This document shows, piece by piece, positions 52,945 through 61,203 of a DNA stretch of 64,000 nt (position 1 is its first letter; every line of letters starts with the position of its first letter). Below the pieces are notes generated by a model, which was not told where the DNA came from, ran no database searches, and saw only the letters and a program-made list of their open reading frames with translations. Both the position numbers and the translations under genes were made by a program. The stretch covers positions 3,305 to 67,304 of the forward strand of contig JBGTIH010000062.1 in NCBI GenBank assembly GCA_041745765.1. Direction: 5' to 3'. This stretch comes from JAHCHG01 sp041745765. Its GTDB lineage: Bacteria > Acidobacteriota > Blastocatellia > Pyrinomonadales > Pyrinomonadaceae.

Positions 52945-55900
52945 TTAAAAATTGACTTTCGCCGAAAGTTGAAACGAACGCGGTCCGCCGATCTGATAGA
53001 GCGAACTCAAACCGCCGAGACCGTTGCCAAGCATCTGCACCGAACGTCCGAAATTAGCGTTCGGCAAAACACCGATCGGATTGGCAAAATTCGGACGATT
53101 CAGGATGTTAAATCCATCGGCGCGAAGCTGAATGTTCAACGTTTCCGTGATTCCGAAAGTTCGTCTGAGCGACAGATCGAGCTGATTCGCGCCGAAACCG
53201 CGCAGAACGTTGCGTCCAAGCGTTCCTTGCCGGTTTTCCGACGCAGGCGGAACGACAAATGCATTGCGGTTGAAAATTCTTCCGCCGGGAGCGTTTCTGT
53301 CGTCAATATAGAGCGGTTGTCCCGCAACATAATCGGGGCGCAAAACGGTCGTCGTGCCGAGATTAAAGCGGTTTACGCCGGAAACGATGTTGACGGGCGT
53401 CGCGGTTCGCGCACGAAATGTCGCGTCCAAACCGAATCCGCCGAAGATCATTTTGCCGATTCCGTCTTTAAAAATCGAAGGAATTTCGTAAGAAACCGCC
53501 GCATTGAATGATTGCCGGATGTCGAAATTCGAATGTCCGTAATCGTTTCGCACGTCAAACGCATCGGTTCGCGCTTGAAGATTATTGTTTGCTTCTTCGG
53601 AAACATTGTCCAAAGATTTTCCGAAAGTGTAAGACGCGAGAACCTGCAAACCTCTGGAAAAACGGCGTTGATATTGCGCCTGAAGTGCGTTGTAATTTGA
53701 AAATCCGCCGTTGGTCGCGAGATCGATGCGCGGAAAATCCGCATTGACGCTGCGAATCGTTTCGGCGCGTCCGAGCCTTCGTCCGCGTGCGCCGATGTAT
53801 GACAGCGAAAACGTATTATTTCCCGCAAAAGCCTTTTCAATCGCTAAATTATACTGCACAGTATAAGGCAATTTATAGCCGTTTTCGTAAGCAAAAATGC
53901 GCGGATACGGCGGATTCTGATTCACCGGCGGCGACTGCGCGGCAAAGGTCGGCGATGTGTAGGTTTGATTTGAAAGATTCGTGATGCTCGCAAACGGATA
54001 AACGCCCGTGCTGAAAGCCGTTCCCGCAAAATTGTAGCCGAGATCGTGAAAAATGCCGATGCCGCCGCGAATTACCGCGTCGAATTTCGGCAATTTATAG
54101 GCAACGCCGAAACGCGGCGCGAAATTATTAAAAGTCGTTTCATAAAAACGCGTGCCGGCGGGCGCGAGCGTAACTTTTGCAAAATTCGACAGATCCGTGA
54201 CGGTCGGCGGCAAGTGTCCGTTTTTTTCGTCCGGCGCGGGAACGACTTCGTAGCGCAAACCGTAACTCAAGGTCAGATTCGGATTGACGCGCCAGGTGTC
54301 CTGGACAAACGCCGAATAATTATCATAAATCGGCAGAAGTTCGAGCTGCGGCGCAATGATCGTCGCCGATGAAGGCGTATTGGCGACTAAATTGGCAATC
54401 GAACCGGGAAGAAATTGGCGTTTGTAAAAACCGCTGAAACTTGCCGGAAAAAGTCTGCGATAATCAAAACCGAATTTGACGGCGTGATTTCCGACTGTCC
54501 AATTCGTCGTATTGACGATGTTAAATTGTCGCTGGCGAAAATCCGAAAAAAGCCCGTCGCTCAAGGTGTTTGAACCCGAAGCGTTGACTTCAATTAAAAT
54601 ATATCCTTGCGAACCGTTCGTAAATGAAGGATAAAGCGCGGCTTGCGACGGAACGACCGCACCGCCGAACGTATCTAGAAAATAGGTCTGATTCGATTTC
54701 GATTTGCTGATATTGACGCGCAAATCGTTAGAAACATTTGCCGAAAAAATCATCGTTGAACCAATCGTCAAAGTCTGCGTTTTTGAAGTCAAACGACCGA
54801 CACAGCTTGCCGCGCAAAATCTGGCGCGTTGGTCATCCTGCGACGGCGAATAATTATAACGCCCGAAAATGTTGAATTTCTCGTTAATTTGATGGTCAAT
54901 CCGAAAACTCGTCGCGTCCAATTTCGCAGGATTTGTAAAACTGGCGATATACGGCGCGACATTCGGATTCGATGCGAGCGGCGCGCCCGTCGGAAGCGGA
55001 AAGGCGCTTAAAATTTCCTTCAAAACTCCGGTCGCATTATTTCGCGCTTCAATCGAAGGAACTTGCAGAGGTTCGCTGACAAACGGCTGGCGCAGGCGCA
55101 ATCCTTCATACGAAAAAAAGAAAAATGTGCGATTCCGCCCGTCGAAGATTTTCGGAATAAAAACCGGACCGCCGACAAATGCGCCGAAATTATTCTGGCG
55201 AAGCGGTTGCCGCGCTAACCGATTGGCGTTGGCAAACCAGTTGTTTGCGTCGAGTTTGTCGTTCCGTAAATAATTGAACACGCTTCCGTTTAAACGGTTC
55301 GTTCCCGAACGCGTCACGAGCGAAATCTGTCCGCCCGGCTGACGACCGAATTCCGCCGCGTAAGTCGAAGTTTGAATCGAAAATTCCTGCACCGCATCAA
55401 TCGAAGCGAGGCTCGCCGTCGTTCCCAAAACCGAATAAGCCGGAACTGCGCCGCCGAGTGCTTCATACGGCGTGGTTGCCGCGACCGAACCGAAATTTCC
55501 GCTCACGCCGTCAACTGTCAGATAATTCGAACTCGTCCGCTGTCCGTTGACCGAAAATTGTCCCGGATTGACGAGATTCGACGGCGTAATGACAACGCCG
55601 GGCGACAATTCGACCAGATTTTGAAACGACCGACCGTTGAGCGGCTGGTTTGCGATAAATTGGCGGTCAACGACCGTTGAAACCGCCGGAGAATCCGTTA
55701 TAAGTTCGGTTGAAGTAACTTCGACGACTTCGCTGACCGAAGACACGCGAAGCTGTATCCGCAAGCTGCTCTGGTCATTGACATTTAAAACGATTTTTGA
55801 CTGCGAAACCGCAAAGCCTTGTGCCGCGACGGTTAAAATATACGCACTCGGCGGCAGTTGCGAAAACACAAAACTTCCATCAGCGTTGGTCGTTGCCGTT

Positions 55901-56079
55901 CGCTCAAAAGCGGTTCGCTCATTTTTGATTTTTATGACCGCATTCGGCACGATTGCGTTTTGTTCATCCGCAACGGAAACGCGCAAAGTTGCCGATGCCG
56001 TTTGCGCGTTTGCCTTCCAATTAAAGAGCAAAGCACATAACAGAAAGCCGAAAATGATTGATTTTTTGACATTCAACAT
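52945..56079 (-). CDS. TonB-dependent receptor (Oar-like), probable nickel-regulated
   Basis: 1044 aa. Signal peptide to about residue 25 (ANA then QTA). Carboxypeptidase-regulatory-like domain (about 30-112, LRVSVADEQNAIVPNAVIKI). Plug with QPLNGRSFQNLVELSPGV and DGVSG (about 120-245). Beta-barrel ending LSAKVNF with terminal Phe. An AGAGG ribosome site precedes the ATG. It is the first gene of the transport set, with its own promoter and a NikR-like dyad over the transcription start. Ligand would be a nickel chelate if the regulation is as inferred; the receptor sequence itself does not show this. Confidence 0.9.
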   Translation of the reverse strand: MLNVKKSIIFGFLLCALLFNWKANAQTASATLRVSVADEQNAIVPNAVIKIKNERTAFERTATTNADGSFVFSQLPPSAYILTVAAQGFAVSQSKIVLNVNDQSSLRIQLRVSSVSEVVEVTSTELITDSPAVSTVVDRQFIANQPLNGRSFQNLVELSPGVVITPSNLVNPGQFSVNGQRTSSNYLTVDGVSGNFGSVAATTPYEALGGAVPAYSVLGTTASLASIDAVQEFSIQTSTYAAEFGRQPGGQISLVTRSGTNRLNGSVFNYLRNDKLDANNWFANANRLARQPLRQNNFGAFVGGPVFIPKIFDGRNRTFFFFSYEGLRLRQPFVSEPLQVPSIEARNNATGVLKEILSAFPLPTGAPLASNPNVAPYIASFTNPAKLDATSFRIDHQINEKFNIFGRYNYSPSQDDQRARFCAASCVGRLTSKTQTLTIGSTMIFSANVSNDLRVNISKSKSNQTYFLDTFGGAVVPSQAALYPSFTNGSQGYILIEVNASGSNTLSDGLFSDFRQRQFNIVNTTNWTVGNHAVKFGFDYRRLFPASFSGFYKRQFLPGSIANLVANTPSSATIIAPQLELLPIYDNYSAFVQDTWRVNPNLTLSYGLRYEVVPAPDEKNGHLPPTVTDLSNFAKVTLAPAGTRFYETTFNNFAPRFGVAYKLPKFDAVIRGGIGIFHDLGYNFAGTAFSTGVYPFASITNLSNQTYTSPTFAAQSPPVNQNPPYPRIFAYENGYKLPYTVQYNLAIEKAFAGNNTFSLSYIGARGRRLGRAETIRSVNADFPRIDLATNGGFSNYNALQAQYQRRFSRGLQVLASYTFGKSLDNVSEEANNNLQARTDAFDVRNDYGHSNFDIRQSFNAAVSYEIPSIFKDGIGKMIFGGFGLDATFRARTATPVNIVSGVNRFNLGTTTVLRPDYVAGQPLYIDDRNAPGGRIFNRNAFVVPPASENRQGTLGRNVLRGFGANQLDLSLRRTFGITETLNIQLRADGFNILNRPNFANPIGVLPNANFGRSVQMLGNGLGGLSSLYQIGGPRSFQLSAKVNF

Positions 56080-56120
56080 AAGATGATATTCCTCTAATTT
56101 GTTAGCTATTCGCTGATTTG

Positions 56121-56149
56121 CGTGTTATGGATTCAATAATCGTAACACG
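56121..56149 (-). promoter_or_regulatory. Candidate NikR operator
   Basis: On the minus strand: GTGTTAC-N13-ATAACAC, extended by a C/G pair outside (CGTGTTA...TAACACG). The half-site centres are 22 bases apart, about two helical turns, as in E. coli NikR sites. It begins 5 bases downstream of the -10 box, so a bound repressor would block initiation. Confidence 0.65.
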
Positions 56150-56154
56150 GAGGG

Positions 56155-56184
56155 ATAATATTTTCTTAAACTTTCGGATTTCAA
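56155..56184 (-). promoter_or_regulatory. Sigma-70-type promoter of the TonB receptor gene
   Basis: Minus strand: TTGAAA at 56184-56179 and TATTAT at 56160-56155 with an 18-base spacer, about 75 bases before the ATG. Confidence 0.6.
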
Positions 56185-56339
56185 AATAAAAATTAAAAAA
56201 ATTTGTACCGACGAAGCCGCACTAAAAAGCAGTAATTTTCGTATTTCTTATGTGCCGCTTTGTGGTTATTTACAATCTAAAGTTATTCAGACAAGTTGGT
56301 TTAATATCAAAGACAAATATATTTTAGATCTTGAACAAT

Positions 56340-57335
56340 CTAATTTTTTGAGGCTTCTTTATAACCGCTCGGATTCGCTTCGTGCCATTTCCACGCGCTT
56401 TCGATTATTGATTCGATGTCGGGAAATTCGGGTTTCCAGCCTAAAACTTCACGCGCTTTTTTCGCGTCGGCAACGAGACGCGAAGGATCGCCCACGCGGC
56501 GCGGCGCGATGCGCGATTCGATCGGTTTTCCGGTAATTTTCCGCGCCGCTTCAACTACTTCTTTGACCGAAAATCCCGTTCCGTTTCCAAGATTTATAAA
56601 CTGCGATTTGCCGCCATTGTTTAAAAAATCAAGCGCGAGCAGATGCGCCTGGCTCAGATCGGAAATATGGATGTAATCACGAATTGCCGTGCCGTCGGGC
56701 GTTGGATAATCGTCGCCGAAAATCGAAATAAATTCGCGTTTCTGTTGCGCGGCAAAAAGAATCAGCGGAATCAGATGAGTTTCGGGATCGTGATGTTCGC
56801 CGCACTTTTCGGTTGCGCCGCAGGCGTTGAAATAGCGAAGCGCGACATATTTCAAACCGTAAGCGCGGTCGTAATCCTGCAAAACTTTTTCGACCATAAA
56901 CTTTGTCATTCCGTAAGGATTGACCGGATTTTGCGGATGATTTTCGTCAATCGGAACTTTTTGCGGTTCGCCGTAAGTCGCGCAGGTCGAGGAAAAAATG
57001 AATTTTTTGACATTGTTTTCGATCAAACAATCAAGCAGATGAAGCGTTTGAACAAAATTGTTTTCGTAATATTTCTGCGGTTTTTCGACCGATTCGCCGA
57101 CGTAGGCAAACGCCGAAAAGTGCATACACGCGCTTATTTCGTGTGCTTGAATGATTTTTTCGACCAGGTTTTTGTCGCCGATATTTCCTTCATAAAAAGG
57201 AATTTTTGAATCAATGGCTTGCCGGTGTCCGTAGACGAGATTGTCTAAAACGACGACCGTTTCGTTTCGTGCCTGTAAATCTTCGACGACCGCGCTGCCG
57301 ATATATCCCGCGCCGCCTGTAACCAAAATTGACAT
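56340..57335 (-). CDS. galE: UDP-glucose 4-epimerase
   Basis: Interconverts UDP-glucose and UDP-galactose for polysaccharide synthesis. 331-aa SDR: NAD-binding GGAGYIG (7-13), SSTCATYGEP with the catalytic Ser/Thr, Y141-x3-K145 (YGMTK), ALRYFNACGA and the C-terminal KPIESRIAPRRVGDPSRLVADAKKA (GalE type). It lies downstream of the CapD-like gene on the same strand, with a repeat-filled 166-base gap, and probably supplies sugars to the same surface polysaccharide. Confidence 0.95.
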   Translation of the reverse strand: MSILVTGGAGYIGSAVVEDLQARNETVVVLDNLVYGHRQAIDSKIPFYEGNIGDKNLVEKIIQAHEISACMHFSAFAYVGESVEKPQKYYENNFVQTLHLLDCLIENNVKKFIFSSTCATYGEPQKVPIDENHPQNPVNPYGMTKFMVEKVLQDYDRAYGLKYVALRYFNACGATEKCGEHHDPETHLIPLILFAAQQKREFISIFGDDYPTPDGTAIRDYIHISDLSQAHLLALDFLNNGGKSQFINLGNGTGFSVKEVVEAARKITGKPIESRIAPRRVGDPSRLVADAKKAREVLGWKPEFPDIESIIESAWKWHEANPSGYKEASKN

Positions 57336-57341
57336 ATATAA

Positions 57342-57505
57342 AGTGGAAAAGTTTAAAGGTTTAAAAGTGAAAAAGTTTTTGGCGTATTTTGCGTTACGAT
57401 TTAGTGAAAAATTAACGACTTTCTATTTGAAAAACTCAATTTACAATAATCAAGAACACATTTTCACTTTTAAACTTTTTCACAATTTCACTTCTAAACT
57501 TTTAA
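57342..57505. repeat. Heptamer-type inverted repeat between galE and the CapD-like gene
   Basis: GTGGAAAAGTTTAAAGG near 57343-57359 is nearly complementary to CACTTTTAAACTTTTTCAC at 57466-57484. More TTTAAAG/ACTTTTA units lie on both sides. The right end touches the stop region of the CapD-like gene. Confidence 0.65.
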
Positions 57506-59484
57506 GTTTCGAGTGCCGAATGCCGTGTTTTAATTAACTGTTCCGAGCCGACGGCTTTTGCCCTATTGACGGCAGTATTTTGTTTTTCGTCTTCCGTGAT
57601 CTTCGCTTCGGGCAGAAAATGATTGAACAAACTGCGGATTTTGGGTTTGTCGTTTTCGCTCGTTGCCTGACGGAAACTGCTCAAAATCTGCGCGACTTCT
57701 TCGTTTGAATAAGTTGAAATTTTCCCGATAAAGATTTTCGGATGTTTGGTTTTCAGAAGATGTTCGCCCGTGATTTCAAGCTCTTCAAAGAGTTTTTCGC
57801 CTTTTCGCATTCCGGTAAAAATAATGTCTATGTCTTCATACGGCTGCAAACCGGAAAGCCGGATCATATCTTCCGCTAAATCCAGAATTTTAATGGGTTC
57901 GCCCATATCGAGAATAAAAATCTCGCCGCCCGCGCCCAATGCTCCGGCTTGCAGAACGAGCTGCGAAGCTTCGGGAATCGTCATAAAATAGCGCGTCATA
58001 TCCTTGTGCGTGACGGTAATCGGCTTGCCTTGCTGAATCTGTTCGCGGAAAATCGGAATGACCGAACCGGTCGAACCGAGAACATTTCCGAACCTGACAG
58101 CCATATAATTTGTCGGGTAAATTTGATTCAAGCCCTGCAAAACGATTTCCGCGATGCGTTTTGACGCGCCCATTACGGAAGTCGGATTGACGGCTTTATC
58201 GGTCGAGATCAGAACGAAATCTTTGACACCGGATTGTCCGGCGATTTCGCCGATCAGTTTCGTCGCAAAGACATTGTTTTTGATCGCTTCGGTCGGATTC
58301 GCTTCCATCAAAGGAACGTGTTTGTGCGCGGCGGCGTGAAAGACGACGTGCGGCGCGTATTCGGCAAAAATCTCGCGCATCCTTGATTCGTCGCCGATGT
58401 CCGCCAGAAGAGGAAGATAATTCAGATTCTCAAAATTTTTGCTAAGTTCGCGCTCGATCTGAAACAGCGGGAATTCGGTGCGTTCAACAAGTAACAGCAA
58501 CTTCGGGTTGAATTCCGTAATTTGCCGGACAAGTTCCGAACCGATCGAACCGCCCGCGCCCGTAACCATCACGACTTTTCCGGTTAAAAATTCGTGCAGA
58601 TTTTTACTGTCCAGTTCGACGGGTTCGCGCCCCAGAAGGTCTTCGATCTGCACGTCGCGAATGCGGCTGACCTTGACGCGTCCGTGCATAATCTCGTGCA
58701 GACTCGGCACGATTCGCGCCTTAACAGGAATTGCGCCGCAAATGTCCAGAATTCGCCGGATATCTTTGCCCTGCGCCTGATCAATCGCCAGAACGACTTG
58801 TTCGATATTCAGTTCGTCAACAAGTCTGGCTAAATCGTCAGTCGTGCCTAAAACCTTGATTCCATTAACGCTTCCGCCTTTTTTGCGTTTATCGTCATCA
58901 ACGAAACCCTTGATTTCAAATTCAGTATCGCCGCGTCCCAAAACGTCTTTAACAGCTAACGCGCCCATTCTTCCCGCGCCGACCATCAGCGTTGATTGTT
59001 TAACGCGGCGGCGTTTGCTGACCTGGAACGAGCGTTTTTCGCCGATTTCATAAACAAAACGGCGCACCAATCGAAGCGCGAGAAGTCCGGCAAACGCGAA
59101 AAGAGTGTCCATCAAAATAATCGAAAGCGGAACTTGCCATCGAATAAATTGGTCGGGAGAAAGCAGAAGTCTGACCAAAATCAAAATTACCCCGGAAATA
59201 AAAGCGGCTTTTAAGAAGGCTTTGATGTCTTCAAAACTGACGTAACGCCAGATAATCGAATACGCGCCGACGAGGAAAAGCGAAGCGAATTGAACAAGCA
59301 CGACAAACGGAAGCTGATTAAGCGCGTTATTGAAATGATATTCGTCGAGATCAAACTCAAAACGCAGCAGGTATGCCAGAAAAAATGCGCCCGCTAAAAC
59401 GGAAACATCAGCTAAAAACTGAAACGGTCGGCGCAGGAACCAAAGTTGTTCTTCTGATTGCTTTGTCTTAGAAAAAAAATTCAT
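57502..59484 (-). CDS. Nucleotide-sugar epimerase/dehydratase, CapD/WbpM/PglF family
   Basis: 660 aa. Four N-terminal membrane helices (about 20-135) are followed by a CoA-binding-like Rossmann domain (about 160-280) and a C-terminal SDR domain. The SDR domain has GAGGSIG (309-315), VLISTDKAVNPTSVMGASK and active-site M438-x3-K442 in place of Y-x3-K. That Met form is typical of the UDP-GlcNAc 4,6-dehydratases WbpM and PglF. Likely first step to a deoxy-amino sugar for capsule, O-antigen or protein glycosylation. It is divergent from the Wza-like export gene across a 262-base gap and sits with galE in a polysaccharide cluster. Confidence 0.92.
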   Translation of the reverse strand: MNFFSKTKQSEEQLWFLRRPFQFLADVSVLAGAFFLAYLLRFEFDLDEYHFNNALNQLPFVVLVQFASLFLVGAYSIIWRYVSFEDIKAFLKAAFISGVILILVRLLLSPDQFIRWQVPLSIILMDTLFAFAGLLALRLVRRFVYEIGEKRSFQVSKRRRVKQSTLMVGAGRMGALAVKDVLGRGDTEFEIKGFVDDDKRKKGGSVNGIKVLGTTDDLARLVDELNIEQVVLAIDQAQGKDIRRILDICGAIPVKARIVPSLHEIMHGRVKVSRIRDVQIEDLLGREPVELDSKNLHEFLTGKVVMVTGAGGSIGSELVRQITEFNPKLLLLVERTEFPLFQIERELSKNFENLNYLPLLADIGDESRMREIFAEYAPHVVFHAAAHKHVPLMEANPTEAIKNNVFATKLIGEIAGQSGVKDFVLISTDKAVNPTSVMGASKRIAEIVLQGLNQIYPTNYMAVRFGNVLGSTGSVIPIFREQIQQGKPITVTHKDMTRYFMTIPEASQLVLQAGALGAGGEIFILDMGEPIKILDLAEDMIRLSGLQPYEDIDIIFTGMRKGEKLFEELEITGEHLLKTKHPKIFIGKISTYSNEEVAQILSSFRQATSENDKPKIRSLFNHFLPEAKITEDEKQNTAVNRAKAVGSEQLIKTRHSALET

Positions 59485-59746
59485 CTCGGTTATTGTCAGC
59501 TATACTTTGAAATTACTCGGCAAAAGCCAAACTGTCAACTATTAGAATAGTTAAGCCTCTTATATTTATTGGTAGAATCAATCTAATTGTAGAATTTGCC
59601 CGGCTTTTTCAGGCAGATTTAAAGCGTTTGTGAAATTATAACAGGCAACGGCTTCTACAAAAGGTTGAATCAAAGACGAGTCTGCGTTATTCTTGTGCAA
59701 AATAAGAAATTATTTTATCAAAATATATATTTAAGTGAAAATTTTT

Positions 59747-60742
59747 ATGAAAATGAAGTTTGTTTTAGTATTTGCCCTTACATTCGGTTTATTTCAAATT
59801 GCCTTTGGACAGATAAGTCCCATAACTCAAGATCAAGAAAGAGGTTATCTGGTCGGTCCCGGAGATGAAATATCAGTTAAAGTTCTCGGCGAACCGCAAT
59901 TTGATACAGTTGCGCGAATTGATGAAGACGGAAAATTTCAAGTTCCGTTTTTTGAAGAAAGAGTCGCTGCCAGTTGCCGTTCTGAAAAAGAACTTCGTGC
60001 CGACATAACCCAGCTTTTGTCAAAATACCTGAGAAATCCGCAAATCAGCGTCAGCGTAACCGAACGCAAAAGCCGTCCGCCGGCAACGATTTACGGCGCG
60101 ATCAGAACGCCGCAGCAGATTGATCTGCGGCGCAAAGCGACATTGATGGAACTCATTTCGATTTCCGGCGGTGTAACCGAAGAAGCAGGCGGAATGGTTC
60201 AGATTTTCCGCACACAATCAGTAATGTGCGCTGAAACAACCGAAGAAAACACCTGGAAGGAAGAAGCCGGAGACGGAGTTGACGTTCCTTCAAGAATGTA
60301 TAGTTTGACAAGTTTGCGTCTGGGGCGCGACGAAGCGAATCCCGAAATTATTCCCGGCGATATTATTATTGTGCTGAAAGCCGCTCCCGTTTATATTACG
60401 GGCGAAGTCGTTGCGCCGCAGGGACTTTATCTGAGAGAAGACGGCTTGACTCTGACCGAAGCAATTGCAAAAATCGGCGGCGTTCGGCGCGAAGCGAAAA
60501 CAAAAGATATAAAAATTTACCGCCTTAAAGACAATTCAAAAGACCGCGAAATCATTGCCGTTAATTATGATCTGATCAAAAAAGGCGAGCAAAAAGATAT
60601 ATTGCTCGAACCTTATGACATTGTCGAAGTTGATAAATCGAAGAAAAGCATCGGTCAGACCATTTTGGAACTTGTTACAGGCGCAGGACGCGCAGGATTT
60701 TCTTCCGTAACCGGCGGACTTGGAACGAGAATTCTTTACTAA
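59747..60742 (+). CDS. Polysaccharide export outer-membrane protein (Wza-like, SLBB)
   Basis: 331 aa from ATG 59747 (GTG at 59735 is possible). The signal peptide ends about IAFGQ, with no lipobox cysteine. The Poly_export domain begins YLVGPGDEISVKVLGEPQFDTVARIDEDGKFQVP. A first SLBB domain follows (about 125-170, ATIYGAIRTPQQIDLRRKATLMELISISGGV). A second is at about 220-280 (VYITGEVVAPQGLYLREDGLTLTEAIAKIGGV). The tail is short and Gly-rich. It forms the export channel for a capsule or exopolysaccharide. No tyrosine kinase (Wzc) or flippase gene lies in the window. Confidence 0.92.
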   Translation: MKMKFVLVFALTFGLFQIAFGQISPITQDQERGYLVGPGDEISVKVLGEPQFDTVARIDEDGKFQVPFFEERVAASCRSEKELRADITQLLSKYLRNPQISVSVTERKSRPPATIYGAIRTPQQIDLRRKATLMELISISGGVTEEAGGMVQIFRTQSVMCAETTEENTWKEEAGDGVDVPSRMYSLTSLRLGRDEANPEIIPGDIIIVLKAAPVYITGEVVAPQGLYLREDGLTLTEAIAKIGGVRREAKTKDIKIYRLKDNSKDREIIAVNYDLIKKGEQKDILLEPYDIVEVDKSKKSIGQTILELVTGAGRAGFSSVTGGLGTRILY

Positions 60743-60756
60743 TGGTGAAACTTTTT

Positions 60757-60791
60757 AATGGTGAATGGTGAATGGTGAATGATAAATGATA
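60757..60791 (+). repeat. AATGGTG heptamer tract
   Basis: Three AATGGTG units followed by two AATGATA units, 14 bases after the export-protein stop codon. Complementary TTTTCCATTTTCCATT follows at about 60808-60822, giving a weak terminator-like structure. Confidence 0.75.
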
Positions 60792-60827
60792 AGAAATTTC
60801 TTACAATTTTCCATTTTCCATTGTTGC

Positions 60828-61145
60828 CTATAATTTCTCGCCGATCAGATAAATCACCGGTTCTTCGCCGATGACGCGGGCGGAATGATATGTGTTTGCC
60901 GGCATAAAATCGCGGTCTCCTGCTTCTAAAATGATCGTTCCGTAATTTTCAACCGTTACTTCGAGTGCGCCGGAGATTATCCAGTGCGATTGGTCTTCGC
61001 GGTGGCTGTGCTGGGCGTAGCATCTTTCGGGCTGATCGCACCATTGAAAGACTTTGTAACCTTCGGTGAACAAAATATGCCGCAGCATCGCCGCATTCGG
61101 CGGATAGATTTCGCTCCATTTTTCGAATTGGTATTGTTTTCGCAT
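60828..61145 (-). CDS. Small cupin-domain protein
   Basis: 105 aa, a single beta-barrel cupin: HSHREDQSHWIISGALEVTV carries cupin motif 1 (His, His, Glu-type ligands) and AGDRDFMPANTYHSARV carries motif 2. Cytosolic. Small cupins of this kind may be metal-binding isomerases, dioxygenases or sensors; no substrate clue here. It converges with the export gene and is divergent from ppc. Confidence 0.82.
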   Translation of the reverse strand: MRKQYQFEKWSEIYPPNAAMLRHILFTEGYKVFQWCDQPERCYAQHSHREDQSHWIISGALEVTVENYGTIILEAGDRDFMPANTYHSARVIGEEPVIYLIGEKL

Positions 61146-61203
61146 AAATTAAATTTTATCGCAAAAGTTTCTCTGCCTGCTAATGTTGTATTACAATTCG
61201 TTT

